From Bacteroidales bacterium (GTDB lineage: Bacteria; Bacteroidota; Bacteroidia; Bacteroidales; UBA10428), in the NCBI GenBank assembly GCA_016935435.1, contig JAFGQZ010000017.1:1-61332 (forward strand): 61,332 bases of DNA, written 5' to 3'. Every line of letters starts with the position of its first letter. The stretch's first letter is position 1. Below, one piece after another: positions 45,738-55,041 of the stretch. The position numbers and the translations under genes are program-made. The notes beneath the pieces were generated by a model, which saw nothing but the letters and a program-made list of their open reading frames with translations, was not told the origin of the DNA and made no database searches.

Positions 45738-45935
45738 AAAAAACCCGCATATTTCTTCAAAATTTATTGAAACCCCATTAATCATGGGTGGAGCTGCCAA
45801 ACCATTTTAAACTTCCAACGATCCTTTTCAGGATATTCCGGCGAACCGGAACTGAGGCCTGTTCTTGATGACCCGAGCTGACTCCAATAGATAAAGTGTT
45901 GAGTTTCACAAACACTTGAAGAAACTATGCGGGCA
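45738..45935 (-). ncRNA. ssrS: 6S RNA (6S-Flavo type) candidate
   Basis: The ~190-base region between zapA and rny folds into one long closed structure on the minus strand. The ends TTGAAGAAA(C)TATGCGGG pair over 17 bases with one bulge (45916-45933 with 45744-45760). The inner part has GGACTC/GAACC-type stems including TTCCGGTTCGCCGGAA around a large central bubble, and a T-run follows the 3' end (45743-45737 region). 6S RNA mimics an open promoter and sequesters RNA polymerase. The position next to zapA matches ssrS-zapA linkage in many bacteria. Exact ends are estimates. Confidence 0.8.
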
Positions 45936-45966
45936 ATTTCTTGTTGTTTTTATGTAAAGAACCTTA

Positions 45967-46260
45967 TTACTCTTCTGTATTAATATATTCCCTGAGTTCG
46001 TCGTTCAATTCCTTTATGCTTTCCATTACAGGTAAAACATCCTGCTTTTGTTCAATTTCCACAAGCCTTGTTACTAATTGTAAGGCTGTCATGGCAATAA
46101 AGTCGAGAACATCTTTATCAGCATATTTTTGTTTATACTGAAGCACTCTTTCGTTTATTAATCTGGCGGCTTTCCTGATATTCTCTTCTTCCCTCCTGTC
46201 AATCTTCAGCGGATAATACCTGTCGGCTATGTTTACCCTTATAGAAAGCTTTTCGTCCAT
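45967..46260 (-). CDS. zapA: Cell division protein ZapA
   Basis: A 97-residue FtsZ-ring stabiliser. N-terminal SIRVNIADRYYPLKIDRREEENIRKAA is the ZapA globular head, followed by a coiled-coil tail (~50-97: DFIAMTALQLVTRLVEIEQKQ). It bundles FtsZ filaments. A coiled-coil gene is 6 bp upstream, and the 6S-like RNA lies just downstream. Confidence 0.93.
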   Translation of the reverse strand: MDEKLSIRVNIADRYYPLKIDRREEENIRKAARLINERVLQYKQKYADKDVLDFIAMTALQLVTRLVEIEQKQDVLPVMESIKELNDELREYINTEE

Positions 46261-46266
46261 TTTATG

Positions 46267-46560
46267 CTACTTGTTTAAAAGAGCAATACATTTATCAATC
46301 TCCCGCACAATTCTGTTTACCTTAAGCTTGGCATCGTGTGTGTTAATTATCGATGCGTCAAGGCTCTTGGCAATTTTTAAATTATCGTATTGTATCCTTA
46401 ATTTTTCTTTTTCTTCCTGAAGTTCTTTTATTGTTGCTAAAGCTTCACTATGTTTTTTTTCAATATTTTTTCGTTTTTCTTTTTCAGCCACGAACAGAGA
46501 AACTATTTTTTTTATGTTCTCCCTTAATTCAACAATTAACTGTTCATTGTTGTTCTCCAT
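46267..46560 (-). CDS. Coiled-coil protein upstream of zapA (ZapB-like candidate)
   Basis: A 97-residue protein, almost entirely one coiled coil (residues ~10-75: heptads in AEKEKRKNIEKKHSEALATIK, ELQEEKEKLRIQYDNLKIAK), with a short C-terminal helix. There is no known domain. It precedes zapA by 6 bp in the same operon. By analogy with E. coli, where coiled-coil ZapB partners ZapA, a role at the division ring is plausible but inferred only from context and shape. A TAACTTTG box lies 17-24 bases before the start. Confidence 0.75.
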   Translation of the reverse strand: MENNNEQLIVELRENIKKIVSLFVAEKEKRKNIEKKHSEALATIKELQEEKEKLRIQYDNLKIAKSLDASIINTHDAKLKVNRIVREIDKCIALLNK

Positions 46561-46687
46561 CCGGTGGTTAATTTTACAAAGTTAAAAATCGGTGAGGCAA
46601 ATATAAAAAAATCTTTAAGTAATTTTTAACACAATGTTTATTGTTCTAGTTTTGTCGTTCCGATTTGTTCTAAAGATAATAATAAAT

Positions 46688-48400
46688 ATGCGATTTTTCA
46701 CCCTTCGAAAGCAACTTCTGCTGATAATTTTTCCGGTTCATTTTGTTGTTTTTTCTCAAACGTTTGATATACAACCGCCTTTAGATATCCCTTTATTTTT
46801 GTCGGGAAATTTTGGCGAACTGCGCAGTACGCATTTTCATGCCGGTATCGATTTAAAAACAATGGGCGAAACCGGAAAGAATGTTTATGCCATTTCCAGT
46901 GGTTATGTTTCAAGGGTGAAAGTTCAAACCGGCGGCTATGGGCACTCGCTTTATATTACCCATTTTAACGGGTTTACTTCGGTATATGCACACCTCGATA
47001 GTTTTGCCCCCGAAATTGAAAACTACCTTAGGGATAAGCAATATGCTTTAAAGAAATTTGAAGTTGATTTATATCCCGATAAGTCGCAGTTTGTAGTTAA
47101 AAGCGGACAGAAAATTGGGGTTTCCGGAAATACCGGGAGTTCGGGAGGGCCACACTTGCACCTTGAAATACGCGATAAAAACCAGGTGCCCCTGAATGCC
47201 CTGAAATACCCTTTTGCCATTTCCGATACAATAGAGCCGGTATTCACCAACCTGGTGGTATATAACTCGGTTAACCGGCTTACTTTTGAGCCTGCCGAAA
47301 AAACAATAACCCCGGTTGTGGGCGGCAAAGGAAAGTATCTTGTGCCAAATCCGGTTAGAGTTTCCGGCAACGCTGGTTTTGGCGTTGAAATTTATGACTT
47401 TTTAAACGGGTCTCAAAACAAATGTGGAATATACACACTCGATTTTGAAATTGACAACATGACGATTTTTTCTATAAAACTCGATAAATTGAGTTTTGAT
47501 GAAGCCCCCTATATTAAAACCTTTACCGATTATGCCGAAAAAATTTTAAACAACCGCAGCATTCACCGTATGTTTGTTGAGCCTAACAATAAACTTTCGA
47601 TATACACTTCTATTTTTAATAATGGTTTATATAGTTTTAACGATACGCTTGAACATAAAGCCAGGGTTGTTGCTACCGATGTGCATGGAAACTTGTCGGA
47701 ACTGACATTTATTATTGTTGGCAATGTTGAGGATTGCCTTTTTATTGAAAGGCCCGACAATGCCTTTTATATGTATTGGGACCGCGACAACACTTTTTCT
47801 GAAGAAAACATTGTTTATAAAGTTCCAATAGGTGCGCTTTATGCCGATAAAGCTATGGTTTTTTCACAGGGAGCATCTGAATTTGGCATGTTGGGCAATA
47901 TTTACCGGCTTGGCAACGAGTTTGTGCCCATGCACAAAAACCCCGAACTGAGCATAAAAATTTCCGATTCTGTTTTTATTGCTAATCCGAAGAAACTGGT
48001 TGTTGTAAGAATCGATAATTCAGGTAAAATAATAAGCGAAGGGGGGCGTTTCGAAAACCACTGGGTAACTGCAAAAGTTAAAGGTTTTGGAAATTATTCT
48101 GTTATGTCCGATACTTTGCCGCCTTTAATTAAGCCTGTAGCTTACAGGAAAAATAGTTGGTACGCAAACGGAGGCCAGCTTAGCTTTAAAATTTCCGACG
48201 ATTTATCGGGCATTAAAACCTATAATGGTTATATCGACAATATGTGGGTTTTGTTTGAGTACGATGCAAAAACCGAAAGCCTTTTTTACCGCTTTGATGA
48301 GAAAAGGTTGAGGAAAACAGGTACTTTAAGGAACTTAAAGTTGGTAGTTACCGATGAAAGGGACAATTCATCCACTTTTACAGGGCAATTTTATTATTGA
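46688..48400 (+). CDS. M23 family peptidase (LytM-type), exported
   Basis: A 570-residue secreted peptidase. Signal peptide at 1-~24 (LLLIIFPVHFVVFSQ). The M23 domain (~30-175) has the zinc ligands HAGIDL (His-x3-Asp) and HLHLEIRD (H-x-H), with GNTGSSGGPH between. Such enzymes cut peptidoglycan cross-links. The C-terminal ~390 residues form beta-rich domains (FIIVGNVEDCLF; SGIKTYNGYIDNMWVLFEYDAK) of unknown role. The ATG at 46688 was chosen for the signal peptide. anmK begins one base after its stop, so peptidoglycan cutting and recycling are joined in one operon. Confidence 0.9.
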   Translation: MRFFTLRKQLLLIIFPVHFVVFSQTFDIQPPLDIPLFLSGNFGELRSTHFHAGIDLKTMGETGKNVYAISSGYVSRVKVQTGGYGHSLYITHFNGFTSVYAHLDSFAPEIENYLRDKQYALKKFEVDLYPDKSQFVVKSGQKIGVSGNTGSSGGPHLHLEIRDKNQVPLNALKYPFAISDTIEPVFTNLVVYNSVNRLTFEPAEKTITPVVGGKGKYLVPNPVRVSGNAGFGVEIYDFLNGSQNKCGIYTLDFEIDNMTIFSIKLDKLSFDEAPYIKTFTDYAEKILNNRSIHRMFVEPNNKLSIYTSIFNNGLYSFNDTLEHKARVVATDVHGNLSELTFIIVGNVEDCLFIERPDNAFYMYWDRDNTFSEENIVYKVPIGALYADKAMVFSQGASEFGMLGNIYRLGNEFVPMHKNPELSIKISDSVFIANPKKLVVVRIDNSGKIISEGGRFENHWVTAKVKGFGNYSVMSDTLPPLIKPVAYRKNSWYANGGQLSFKISDDLSGIKTYNGYIDNMWVLFEYDAKTESLFYRFDEKRLRKTGTLRNLKLVVTDERDNSSTFTGQFYY

Positions 48401-48401
48401 T

Positions 48402-49475
48402 ATGGAAAACCGTAAAAGTGAATATTTGGCAATAGGGGCAATGTCGGGCACAAGCCTAGATGGCCTTGATTTATCGTTATGCAGATATTTTTTTTGTAAC
48501 GGTCAATGGGATTTTGAGCTTATCGACTGTAGCTTTGTCGAATATTCGCCCGAAATGCGGCTTAAACTGAAGGGGGCATATTCGGCGCTGGCACGGGTAT
48601 TGGTTGAAACCGATATTGAATTTGGGCGCTATATTGGTCAACAGGTAAAAAAATTTGCACAAAAAAATAAATTTACCCCCGATTTGGTTGCCTCGCACGG
48701 CCAAACTATTTTTCACTCGCCTTCCGAAGGTTATACCTGTCAGATAGGCTCGGGGGCTGTTGTTGCGTCAATAACAGGTTTGCCGGTGGTTTCCGACTTC
48801 AGGCAGCAGGATGTAACACTTGGGGGACAAGGGGCACCACTGGTGCCAATTGGCGACATGCTTTTGTTTGCGAAATATGGGGCTTGCCTTAATATTGGAG
48901 GGTTTGCCAATATTAGTTATAATTCTAACAATAAAAGAGTAGCTTTCGATATTTGCGCCGTAAACTTTGTTCTAAACCGCCTTGCAAGCCTTGCCGGGAA
49001 AGATTTCGACAAAGACGGGGAAATGGCTTCATTTGGGCTTCCCGATAAAAATCTTTTAGCGGAATTATCGCAAATTGCTTATTATGGCTTAGTGCCCCCG
49101 AAATCTCTCGGACAGGAGTGGGCCGACAAGCATGTGCTGCCCATGTTGGAAAGGTATAGTAATATACCTTTGCAAAACCTTCTACATACATATACGGTGC
49201 ATGCTGCTGCCGAAATATCAAAAACGTTCGTCGGTTTTGTGGGAGAAACAGTACTGGTTACAGGAGGCGGGGCAAAAAACAAATATTTGGTGCAAAAGAT
49301 TCAGGAATATACCTGCAAACAAATTATTGTGCCCGAAAGCCAGATAACCGACTTTAAAGAAGCAATAATTTTTGGTTTTCTTGGGGTTTTAAGGTTAAGG
49401 GGCGATGTTAACTGTATTTCGTCGGTAACCGGTGCACATAAAGATACTTCTGCCGGGGCTTTGTATTTGCCATAA
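48402..49475 (+). CDS. anmK: Anhydro-N-acetylmuramic acid kinase (AnmK)
   Basis: A 357-residue kinase of peptidoglycan recycling that opens the 1,6-anhydro ring and phosphorylates MurNAc. Motifs: AIGAMSGTSLDGLDL (ATP/phosphate 1), ASHGQTIFHSP, DFRQQDVTLGGQGAPLVPIGD, NIGGFANIS and VTGGGAKN. Length matches the usual ~370. Start at ATG 48402, one base after the M23 peptidase stop; an upstream in-frame ATG at 48354 lies inside the peptidase gene. Confidence 0.95.
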   Translation: MENRKSEYLAIGAMSGTSLDGLDLSLCRYFFCNGQWDFELIDCSFVEYSPEMRLKLKGAYSALARVLVETDIEFGRYIGQQVKKFAQKNKFTPDLVASHGQTIFHSPSEGYTCQIGSGAVVASITGLPVVSDFRQQDVTLGGQGAPLVPIGDMLLFAKYGACLNIGGFANISYNSNNKRVAFDICAVNFVLNRLASLAGKDFDKDGEMASFGLPDKNLLAELSQIAYYGLVPPKSLGQEWADKHVLPMLERYSNIPLQNLLHTYTVHAAAEISKTFVGFVGETVLVTGGGAKNKYLVQKIQEYTCKQIIVPESQITDFKEAIIFGFLGVLRLRGDVNCISSVTGAHKDTSAGALYLP

Positions 49476-49481
49476 AAAAAG

Positions 49482-49503
49482 AAAGGGCGGAAAACCGCCC
49501 TTT
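49482..49503 (+). terminator. Terminator-like hairpin after anmK
   Basis: AAAGGGCGG (49482-49490) pairs with CCGCCCTTT (49495-49503) around AAAA. The following T-run is short (TTTC), so it may be partial. Confidence 0.6.
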
Positions 49504-49779
49504 CGCCCTAACTAATTGAAAAACAATCTAATTACTAACCAAATCTGCTTATTTCATCATTTCAAAAACTTATTGAAAAATAAATTTCAAAGGCTTAATA
49601 AACAAAACGATTAGATTTAAAATTAAAACCCGCTACAAAGTTATTAATATTTAAATAAACAATCCAAATTTTATATTAACTATATGTTATTTTATTGTTG
49701 AACTTTATATTTTTCTTGATAAATGTAAGTTCAAATCGTTTAAATTTGAACTGTTAATAAAATATAAACCGGTTTTGCC
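49504..49779. other. Intergenic region before the C69 peptidase
   Basis: About 275 AT-rich bases containing the promoter of the peptidase gene. No perfect TAnnTTTG box, no repeat and no open frame were seen. Confidence 0.35.
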
Positions 49780-51417
49780 ATGAAAAAGATTTCAATATTT
49801 CTTGTTTTAAAGGTGATTTTTGCATCGAAGCTGTTGGCCTGTACAAATTTTATTGTTTCCAAGGGTGCATCGGCCGATGGTTCAACTATGATTACATACG
49901 CTGCCGACAGCCATGTGCTATACGGCGAACTGTATTTCTGGGACAGGGGCAAATACGGTAAGGATGACTCTTTAAAGGTTTATGAATGGGATACAGGAAG
50001 GTTGCTGGGCAAAATAAAGCAAGTACCAAGCACCTATCGTGTTGTCGGAAACATTAACGAACATCAACTTGCAATAGGCGAAACAACTTTTGGCGGCCGT
50101 CCGGAGCTGTCCGATACTAATGGAATTATGGACTATGGCAGCCTGATTTATATTACCCTGCAAAGAGCCAAAACTGCACGTGAGGCTATTCGCGTTATCG
50201 ATGGTTTGATGTCTGAATACGGTTATTATAGCAGTGGCGAGTCGTTTTCAATTGCCGATCCGCAAGAAGTATGGATAATGGAAATAATTGGCAAAGGTGC
50301 TGGCAATAAAGGAGCAGTATGGGTTGCGCAACGCATACCCGACGGATATATCAGCGGGCATGCAAACCAGGCACGTATTACAACATTTCCCCAGAACGAT
50401 CCGGAAAACTGTTTGTTTTCGTCCGACGTAATTAGTTTTGCACGGCAAAAGGGATATTTCTCTGGCAACGATGCCGATTTTGACTTTTCGGCAGCCTATG
50501 CCCCAGTCGATTTTGGCGGGGCCCGTTTTTGCGATGCGCGTGTGTGGTCGGGGTTTAATAAAGTAAATTCCGATATGGGGCAATATACAGAATATGCCCT
50601 GGGGCACAAACTCGAGAATAGAATGCCCCTGTGGGTAAAGCCCGACAAGAAGCTTACTTTACATGATGTGTTTGGCCTTATGCGCGATTATTTCCAGGAT
50701 ACACCAATGGATATGGCCAAAGACCCGGGGGCAGGGCCTAATGCCTGTATTGTTCGATGGAGGCCTTTAACCTGGGAAATTGACGGGAAAACATATTTTA
50801 ATGAAAGGGCAATTTCTACACAACAAACCGGCTTTTCGTTTGTTGCACAGTGCCGAAGCTGGCTTCCCGACCCGGTAGGTGGCATACTTTGGTTTGGTGT
50901 CGATGATACTTACAGTACTGTATATACCCCTATGTACTGTGGTATTACAAAGGTGCCACATCCTTATGCCGTTGGCAATGGTTCTATTATGGAATTTAAT
51001 ATGCAATCGGCTTTCTGGGTTTTTAACCAGGTTTCGAATTTTGCATATACACGGTATAACCTTATGCTTCCTTTTATAAAGCAGAAGCAAAAGGAACTTG
51101 AAGACCTTTATATGTTGCAGGTTGCCGAAACCGATGCCAAAGCAGTTGCTGCTAAAAAGCCTCAAAAGCAGTTGGAAGTAATTACCGCATATTCAAACAT
51201 AGCCGCAGAACTAACTTTAAATGAGTGGAAAAAACTTTATGGCTTTTTATTTGCCCGCTTTATGGATGGTAACGTAAAAACTGCACGAGAAGTGCCCGAA
51301 AATTATATTTATGTTGCCCCCGATGTTGACCATCCGGGTTATAGCGAAGAATGGTACAGGTTGCTAATAAAAGAAACCAACGACAAATTTTTGTACAAGG
51401 GAGAAGAAAGTCACTAA
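49780..51417 (+). CDS. C69 family dipeptidase, exported
   Basis: A 545-residue N-terminal-nucleophile peptidase. A signal peptide (1-20) ends right before Cys21 in LLACTNFIVSKGASADGS, the catalytic nucleophile that becomes the mature N-terminus. Other family marks: DSHVLYGELYFW, NEHQLAIGETTFGGRPEL, GSLIYITLQRAKTAREAI, ADPQEVWIMEIIGKG and GHANQARI. Members hydrolyse dipeptides; here the location is periplasmic or outer envelope. It is single, between the anmK hairpin and rplS. Confidence 0.93.
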   Translation: MKKISIFLVLKVIFASKLLACTNFIVSKGASADGSTMITYAADSHVLYGELYFWDRGKYGKDDSLKVYEWDTGRLLGKIKQVPSTYRVVGNINEHQLAIGETTFGGRPELSDTNGIMDYGSLIYITLQRAKTAREAIRVIDGLMSEYGYYSSGESFSIADPQEVWIMEIIGKGAGNKGAVWVAQRIPDGYISGHANQARITTFPQNDPENCLFSSDVISFARQKGYFSGNDADFDFSAAYAPVDFGGARFCDARVWSGFNKVNSDMGQYTEYALGHKLENRMPLWVKPDKKLTLHDVFGLMRDYFQDTPMDMAKDPGAGPNACIVRWRPLTWEIDGKTYFNERAISTQQTGFSFVAQCRSWLPDPVGGILWFGVDDTYSTVYTPMYCGITKVPHPYAVGNGSIMEFNMQSAFWVFNQVSNFAYTRYNLMLPFIKQKQKELEDLYMLQVAETDAKAVAAKKPQKQLEVITAYSNIAAELTLNEWKKLYGFLFARFMDGNVKTAREVPENYIYVAPDVDHPGYSEEWYRLLIKETNDKFLYKGEESH

Positions 51418-51589
51418 ACCGCTTAAAAGCAGAATGTTACCATTATACTACAAACAAAAACAAACCGAATATTTAGGTATTTCATAAAAGTGTTTAAAAA
51501 TCTTTGAAAACCTTTATGCTAATTGAAAAAATATTGCTAATATTGCGACCTGAAAAATTTCAGGGTCGAACATTTTAATATAAAAAAGG

Positions 51590-51937
51590 ATGGACTTACT
51601 TAAAGTTGTTGAAAATCAGTTTGCTGTTGAAAAGGAAATTCCCCAGTTCGGAGCTGGCGACACCATAACTGTTCACTATAAAATTAAAGAAGGCAACAAA
51701 GAACGTATCCAGCAATATAAAGGTGTTGTAATACAGCGCCGCGGTACGGGCATTACAGCTACTTTTACGGTACGAAAAATGTCGGGAAATATTGGGGTTG
51801 AAAGAATTTTTCCTTTGGCTTCGCCTTTTATTGAAAAAATTGAAGTTAACAAGTATGGCCGGGTAAGAAGGGCCAGAATATTTTATTTACGAAGCCTTAC
51901 TGGTAAAAAGGCCCGTATTCAGGAAAAACGTTTCTAA
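51590..51937 (+). CDS. rplS: 50S ribosomal protein L19
   Basis: A 115-residue L19: [70 protein letters not shown]. It sits at the 30S-50S interface. In many bacteria it follows trmD/rimM; here it is alone with its own terminator. Confidence 0.98.
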   Translation: MDLLKVVENQFAVEKEIPQFGAGDTITVHYKIKEGNKERIQQYKGVVIQRRGTGITATFTVRKMSGNIGVERIFPLASPFIEKIEVNKYGRVRRARIFYLRSLTGKKARIQEKRF

Positions 51938-51963
51938 GAATATATTTGTTTTCAATTATACAA

Positions 51964-51991
51964 AGCTGGTAAGTAATTACCGGCTTTTTTT
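51964..51991 (+). terminator. rplS terminator
   Basis: AGCTGGTAA (51964-51972) pairs with TTACCGGCT (51977-51985, one G-T pair), followed by six T. Confidence 0.8.
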
Positions 51992-52032
51992 ATGGCTTTT
52001 TGTACACGTATTTGCATATCAAATGGCAGAAG

Positions 52033-52070
52033 TGAAAAAGAAAGCCCGCAACAGGTATATTGTGCGGGCT
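52033..52070 (-). terminator. Terminator of the AsmA-like gene
   Basis: On the minus strand AGCCCGCA pairs with TGCGGGCT (52070-52063 with 52050-52043), followed by TTCTTTTT. Confidence 0.8.
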
Positions 52071-52107
52071 TAGAGAAAGGTTTAGGCAATTGTTGTTTTT
52101 TGTGGTG

Positions 52108-54891
52108 TTATTTAAGAAGAGCATTGCTTCTGTCTTTTGCACCGTCTAAAAGTTTTTGGGCTTTAATATCGGCTTCTTTCTCCAGTGCCTGTGCTTTCTT
52201 CTCACTGTCGGCAACTATTTTTTCTGCCGATATTTCGGCAGCTTTCTTTGCAACAGGGTTTTTGGCTTCTTTAACAAGCTTTTCAGCCTGGGCCTTCGAT
52301 TCGGTCCTTATTTTGTCGGCTGCAACTTTGGCTTCCCTTCGAATAGTTTCGGCTTGTTTTTCTGCCTCAGCAAGTATTTTGTCGGCTTCGGCACGGGCTT
52401 TTTCTTTTGCTTCGTCTGTTTTAGTATCGATAAGCTGTTGGGCATTATCTTTTAATTGTTCTTTCACAGCATCTTTTGCGTCTTTGAGCGATTCTTTGGC
52501 CTCAATTTTTACATCGGGTTTGGCCATATTGCCCGAAAGTTTCACCAGCAGGTTTACATTGTCGGTTTGGGCAAGGTTAATGCCTTTCGATGCAGCCAGG
52601 TTGTTTATGGTAGAGTTTGCCGAACCAAAGAGCGATTTAGGTGCAGAAATATTTATACCGTAGTTCATTGTTTTATCCAAGCCCTGGTCGCCTGAGATGG
52701 TAAAGCTGGTATTTCCCATTTTAGTTTCAAATGGGTTTACAAACAACCTTCCTCCCCGAATTTCAAAATCAAGGTCGATGTCGTTCAGCGATAGTTCTTT
52801 AAAGGCATCGGAGTTAAGTTTTTCGCCAATGGCAGAAAATGTGCCCGACCCTTTTATGTTAACCTGTTTCGAAGCAAGGCTGCCACTTCCTATAATAGTG
52901 TTTAATATAGGCTTCATCGATTTGTCGATGAAACTGGTATAGCTAAAGCCGAGCGAAATTTTACCGGTGGCTTTGGAAACAACCGGGGCAATTTTTTCGA
53001 GCATTCCGAAAGTTTCAAAGGCTTTGGGAATGTCAATATTATTTGCTTTAATATCTAGGTCAACCAATGGGTTTTTTATGTCCTGGGTGTTGTATTCGCC
53101 GCTTAGATCCATGTTTCCTTCCAGGGTATTGAAATTAAGTTTGTCCATAACAACGCGGCTATTGCGGATGTAAATTATGCCAACCATGTCGTTGATGGCC
53201 AATTTATCGTAAAGTAATGTTTTAATATTCGAATTAAGGGCGAAATTGATATTAGAAGGCACTTCAAATACCTCTATGGCCGAGGTATCGCTGGCCGGGG
53301 CAGTTTCTTCTGCGGAGGTTGACGACATAAATTCGTTTAAGTCGATATGGTTTGCATTGAAAATAAAACTTCCGTAAATGGTTGAGTCTGCTAGTACATA
53401 AGGTATAAAATTGCTTACTTTTCCCGAAAGAGAAAAATCGCTTTTGCCCATTTTCGATTTAAAACTTTTAACTTCTACAAATTTCGGAGAAAATGCCAAA
53501 TCGGCTATTTCCAAGCTGAAAGGCTCAGGCACATCGGGGGAATTGTAGTATAAATCAGAAACATAAACCTTTCCATCGGCTTTGAACTGTTCGTACATTT
53601 CTTTTTCAATGGTTGACATGTTTCCCATGATATCTAAATCGGCAATTATTGAACCCCTGAGTTCGGTACCTTCAAGTGGTATTATGTCTGACAAAGTGGC
53701 AAGGTTGATATTTGCCTTTATCTGGCTGTTAATAAAGGGGTCGCTAATGGGGGTTTTCAGGTTAAGTGCTATATCAACCGGGTTGCCGCCCATTTCAATA
53801 TGAAATTTGTTTACATCTACAGTGGTATTGTCCATTTGTTTTCCATCGTAGAAATAGTCGATATCGATATTTATTTTTTCGGTATTTTTGGGCAAATCGG
53901 GGTAGCTGAACATTGCGTCCTGCACGAGCAGTTTGCCTTTTACATCGGGGGTGGTTTCGTCGCCAAGGGCACCTTTGATTGTTCCATTTAGTTCCATCAG
54001 CCCTGCTGCCTTAAGTTCGGCAAAATCGCGCATATACACAGCCGGCACAAGCGAGAGCAATGTTTTAAAGTCGGTGTTGCCAGTGGCATAAGCCATATCG
54101 AAATTCATATCGGCCGAATCGGGCATTTCAACACTGCCATCGATTTTAAGTATGAAATCGTTTAAGGCAAAGCTGTTTTCTTTCAAAATAAAAACCTTGT
54201 CTTTAAGGTTTGCATCAACATCGATATGAATATTCAATACCACATCTTTCAGGTAGCGGATGCCCGACATTAAAAAATTAAGCTTTTCGGTATTAGAGTT
54301 AATAACTATAGATGAGAAATCTTGCGAAAGGTCGCCCGATAGTATAAAGTTAAACCCGTTGAGTGTTGCCAGCATGCTTCCCTGTCTGTCGTCGTAAATT
54401 ATGCGGGCATTTTCAATGATAAATGATTTTAAGGCAATTTTTGCAGAAAACCCCGATGTTGTTGTGTCTTCTTCGGGTTCCGGCACTTCAGCAGTTTCTT
54501 TTGCAATATCCCAATTGGCCTTTCCATCTTTTAAAATTATAGCATTAAAAACAGGGTTAACAATGGCAATTTTTTTAATTTCGATATTTTCCATTTTTAT
54601 GGCACTAACTACATTTACTGCCAAATCAAACGATTCGATATAAGCAAGGGTGTCGCCCTCAAAATCGCCAATGCCTGTAACCGATAAATTCTTTACACTG
54701 GCACTCAGGAAAGGAAATTGTTTAAAGAACGAAAGCTTTATATCGTCGAAATGCGCATTTGCGTTAACATTGTTTGCTATTTGCTCATTGGCAATTTTTA
54801 TAATTTTTCCTTTAAACAAGAAAGGGGCGGTAAATAACACTATAAAAACAAACAATATAAAAAACAGTAAAAATTTCAGGAATTTTTTCAT
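52108..54891 (-). CDS. AsmA-like protein with charged coiled-coil tail
   Basis: A 927-residue AsmA-superfamily protein. An N-terminal membrane helix (~5-26) is followed by ~780 residues of repeated beta domains (SVKNLSVTGIGDFEGDTLAYIESFDLAVNVV; GKANWDI; AKGTISLGFSYTSF-like; GDQGLDKTMNYGINISAPKSLFG with an AsmA_2-type end). These fold as long grooves that carry phospholipids or assist outer-membrane assembly. After ~815 the sequence turns into ~110 residues of alanine/lysine/glutamate coiled coil (AEADKILAEAEKQAETIRREAK...). This tail is not part of the usual AsmA family. It could be a periplasmic spacer. The gene is single, with its own terminator. Confidence 0.9.
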   Translation of the reverse strand: MKKFLKFLLFFILFVFIVLFTAPFLFKGKIIKIANEQIANNVNANAHFDDIKLSFFKQFPFLSASVKNLSVTGIGDFEGDTLAYIESFDLAVNVVSAIKMENIEIKKIAIVNPVFNAIILKDGKANWDIAKETAEVPEPEEDTTTSGFSAKIALKSFIIENARIIYDDRQGSMLATLNGFNFILSGDLSQDFSSIVINSNTEKLNFLMSGIRYLKDVVLNIHIDVDANLKDKVFILKENSFALNDFILKIDGSVEMPDSADMNFDMAYATGNTDFKTLLSLVPAVYMRDFAELKAAGLMELNGTIKGALGDETTPDVKGKLLVQDAMFSYPDLPKNTEKINIDIDYFYDGKQMDNTTVDVNKFHIEMGGNPVDIALNLKTPISDPFINSQIKANINLATLSDIIPLEGTELRGSIIADLDIMGNMSTIEKEMYEQFKADGKVYVSDLYYNSPDVPEPFSLEIADLAFSPKFVEVKSFKSKMGKSDFSLSGKVSNFIPYVLADSTIYGSFIFNANHIDLNEFMSSTSAEETAPASDTSAIEVFEVPSNINFALNSNIKTLLYDKLAINDMVGIIYIRNSRVVMDKLNFNTLEGNMDLSGEYNTQDIKNPLVDLDIKANNIDIPKAFETFGMLEKIAPVVSKATGKISLGFSYTSFIDKSMKPILNTIIGSGSLASKQVNIKGSGTFSAIGEKLNSDAFKELSLNDIDLDFEIRGGRLFVNPFETKMGNTSFTISGDQGLDKTMNYGINISAPKSLFGSANSTINNLAASKGINLAQTDNVNLLVKLSGNMAKPDVKIEAKESLKDAKDAVKEQLKDNAQQLIDTKTDEAKEKARAEADKILAEAEKQAETIRREAKVAADKIRTESKAQAEKLVKEAKNPVAKKAAEISAEKIVADSEKKAQALEKEADIKAQKLLDGAKDRSNALLK

Positions 54892-55041
54892 GGTTTAGAT
54901 TATTGTGGATTAATTAGTATTAAAAATACCAAATCATTTGATATGTTCGTTATTTTAAATAGAAAATTAGTCATTATGGCAAATGATTTTCAAACATTTT
55001 AAACAATAACCCGTACATACACTTGAATAAATAAGAAATTC

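Noticed and set aside
52108..52440. Coiled-coil tail of the AsmA protein as a separate gene
   Set aside because: The frame is continuous with the AsmA domains, with no internal start signal or frame break.
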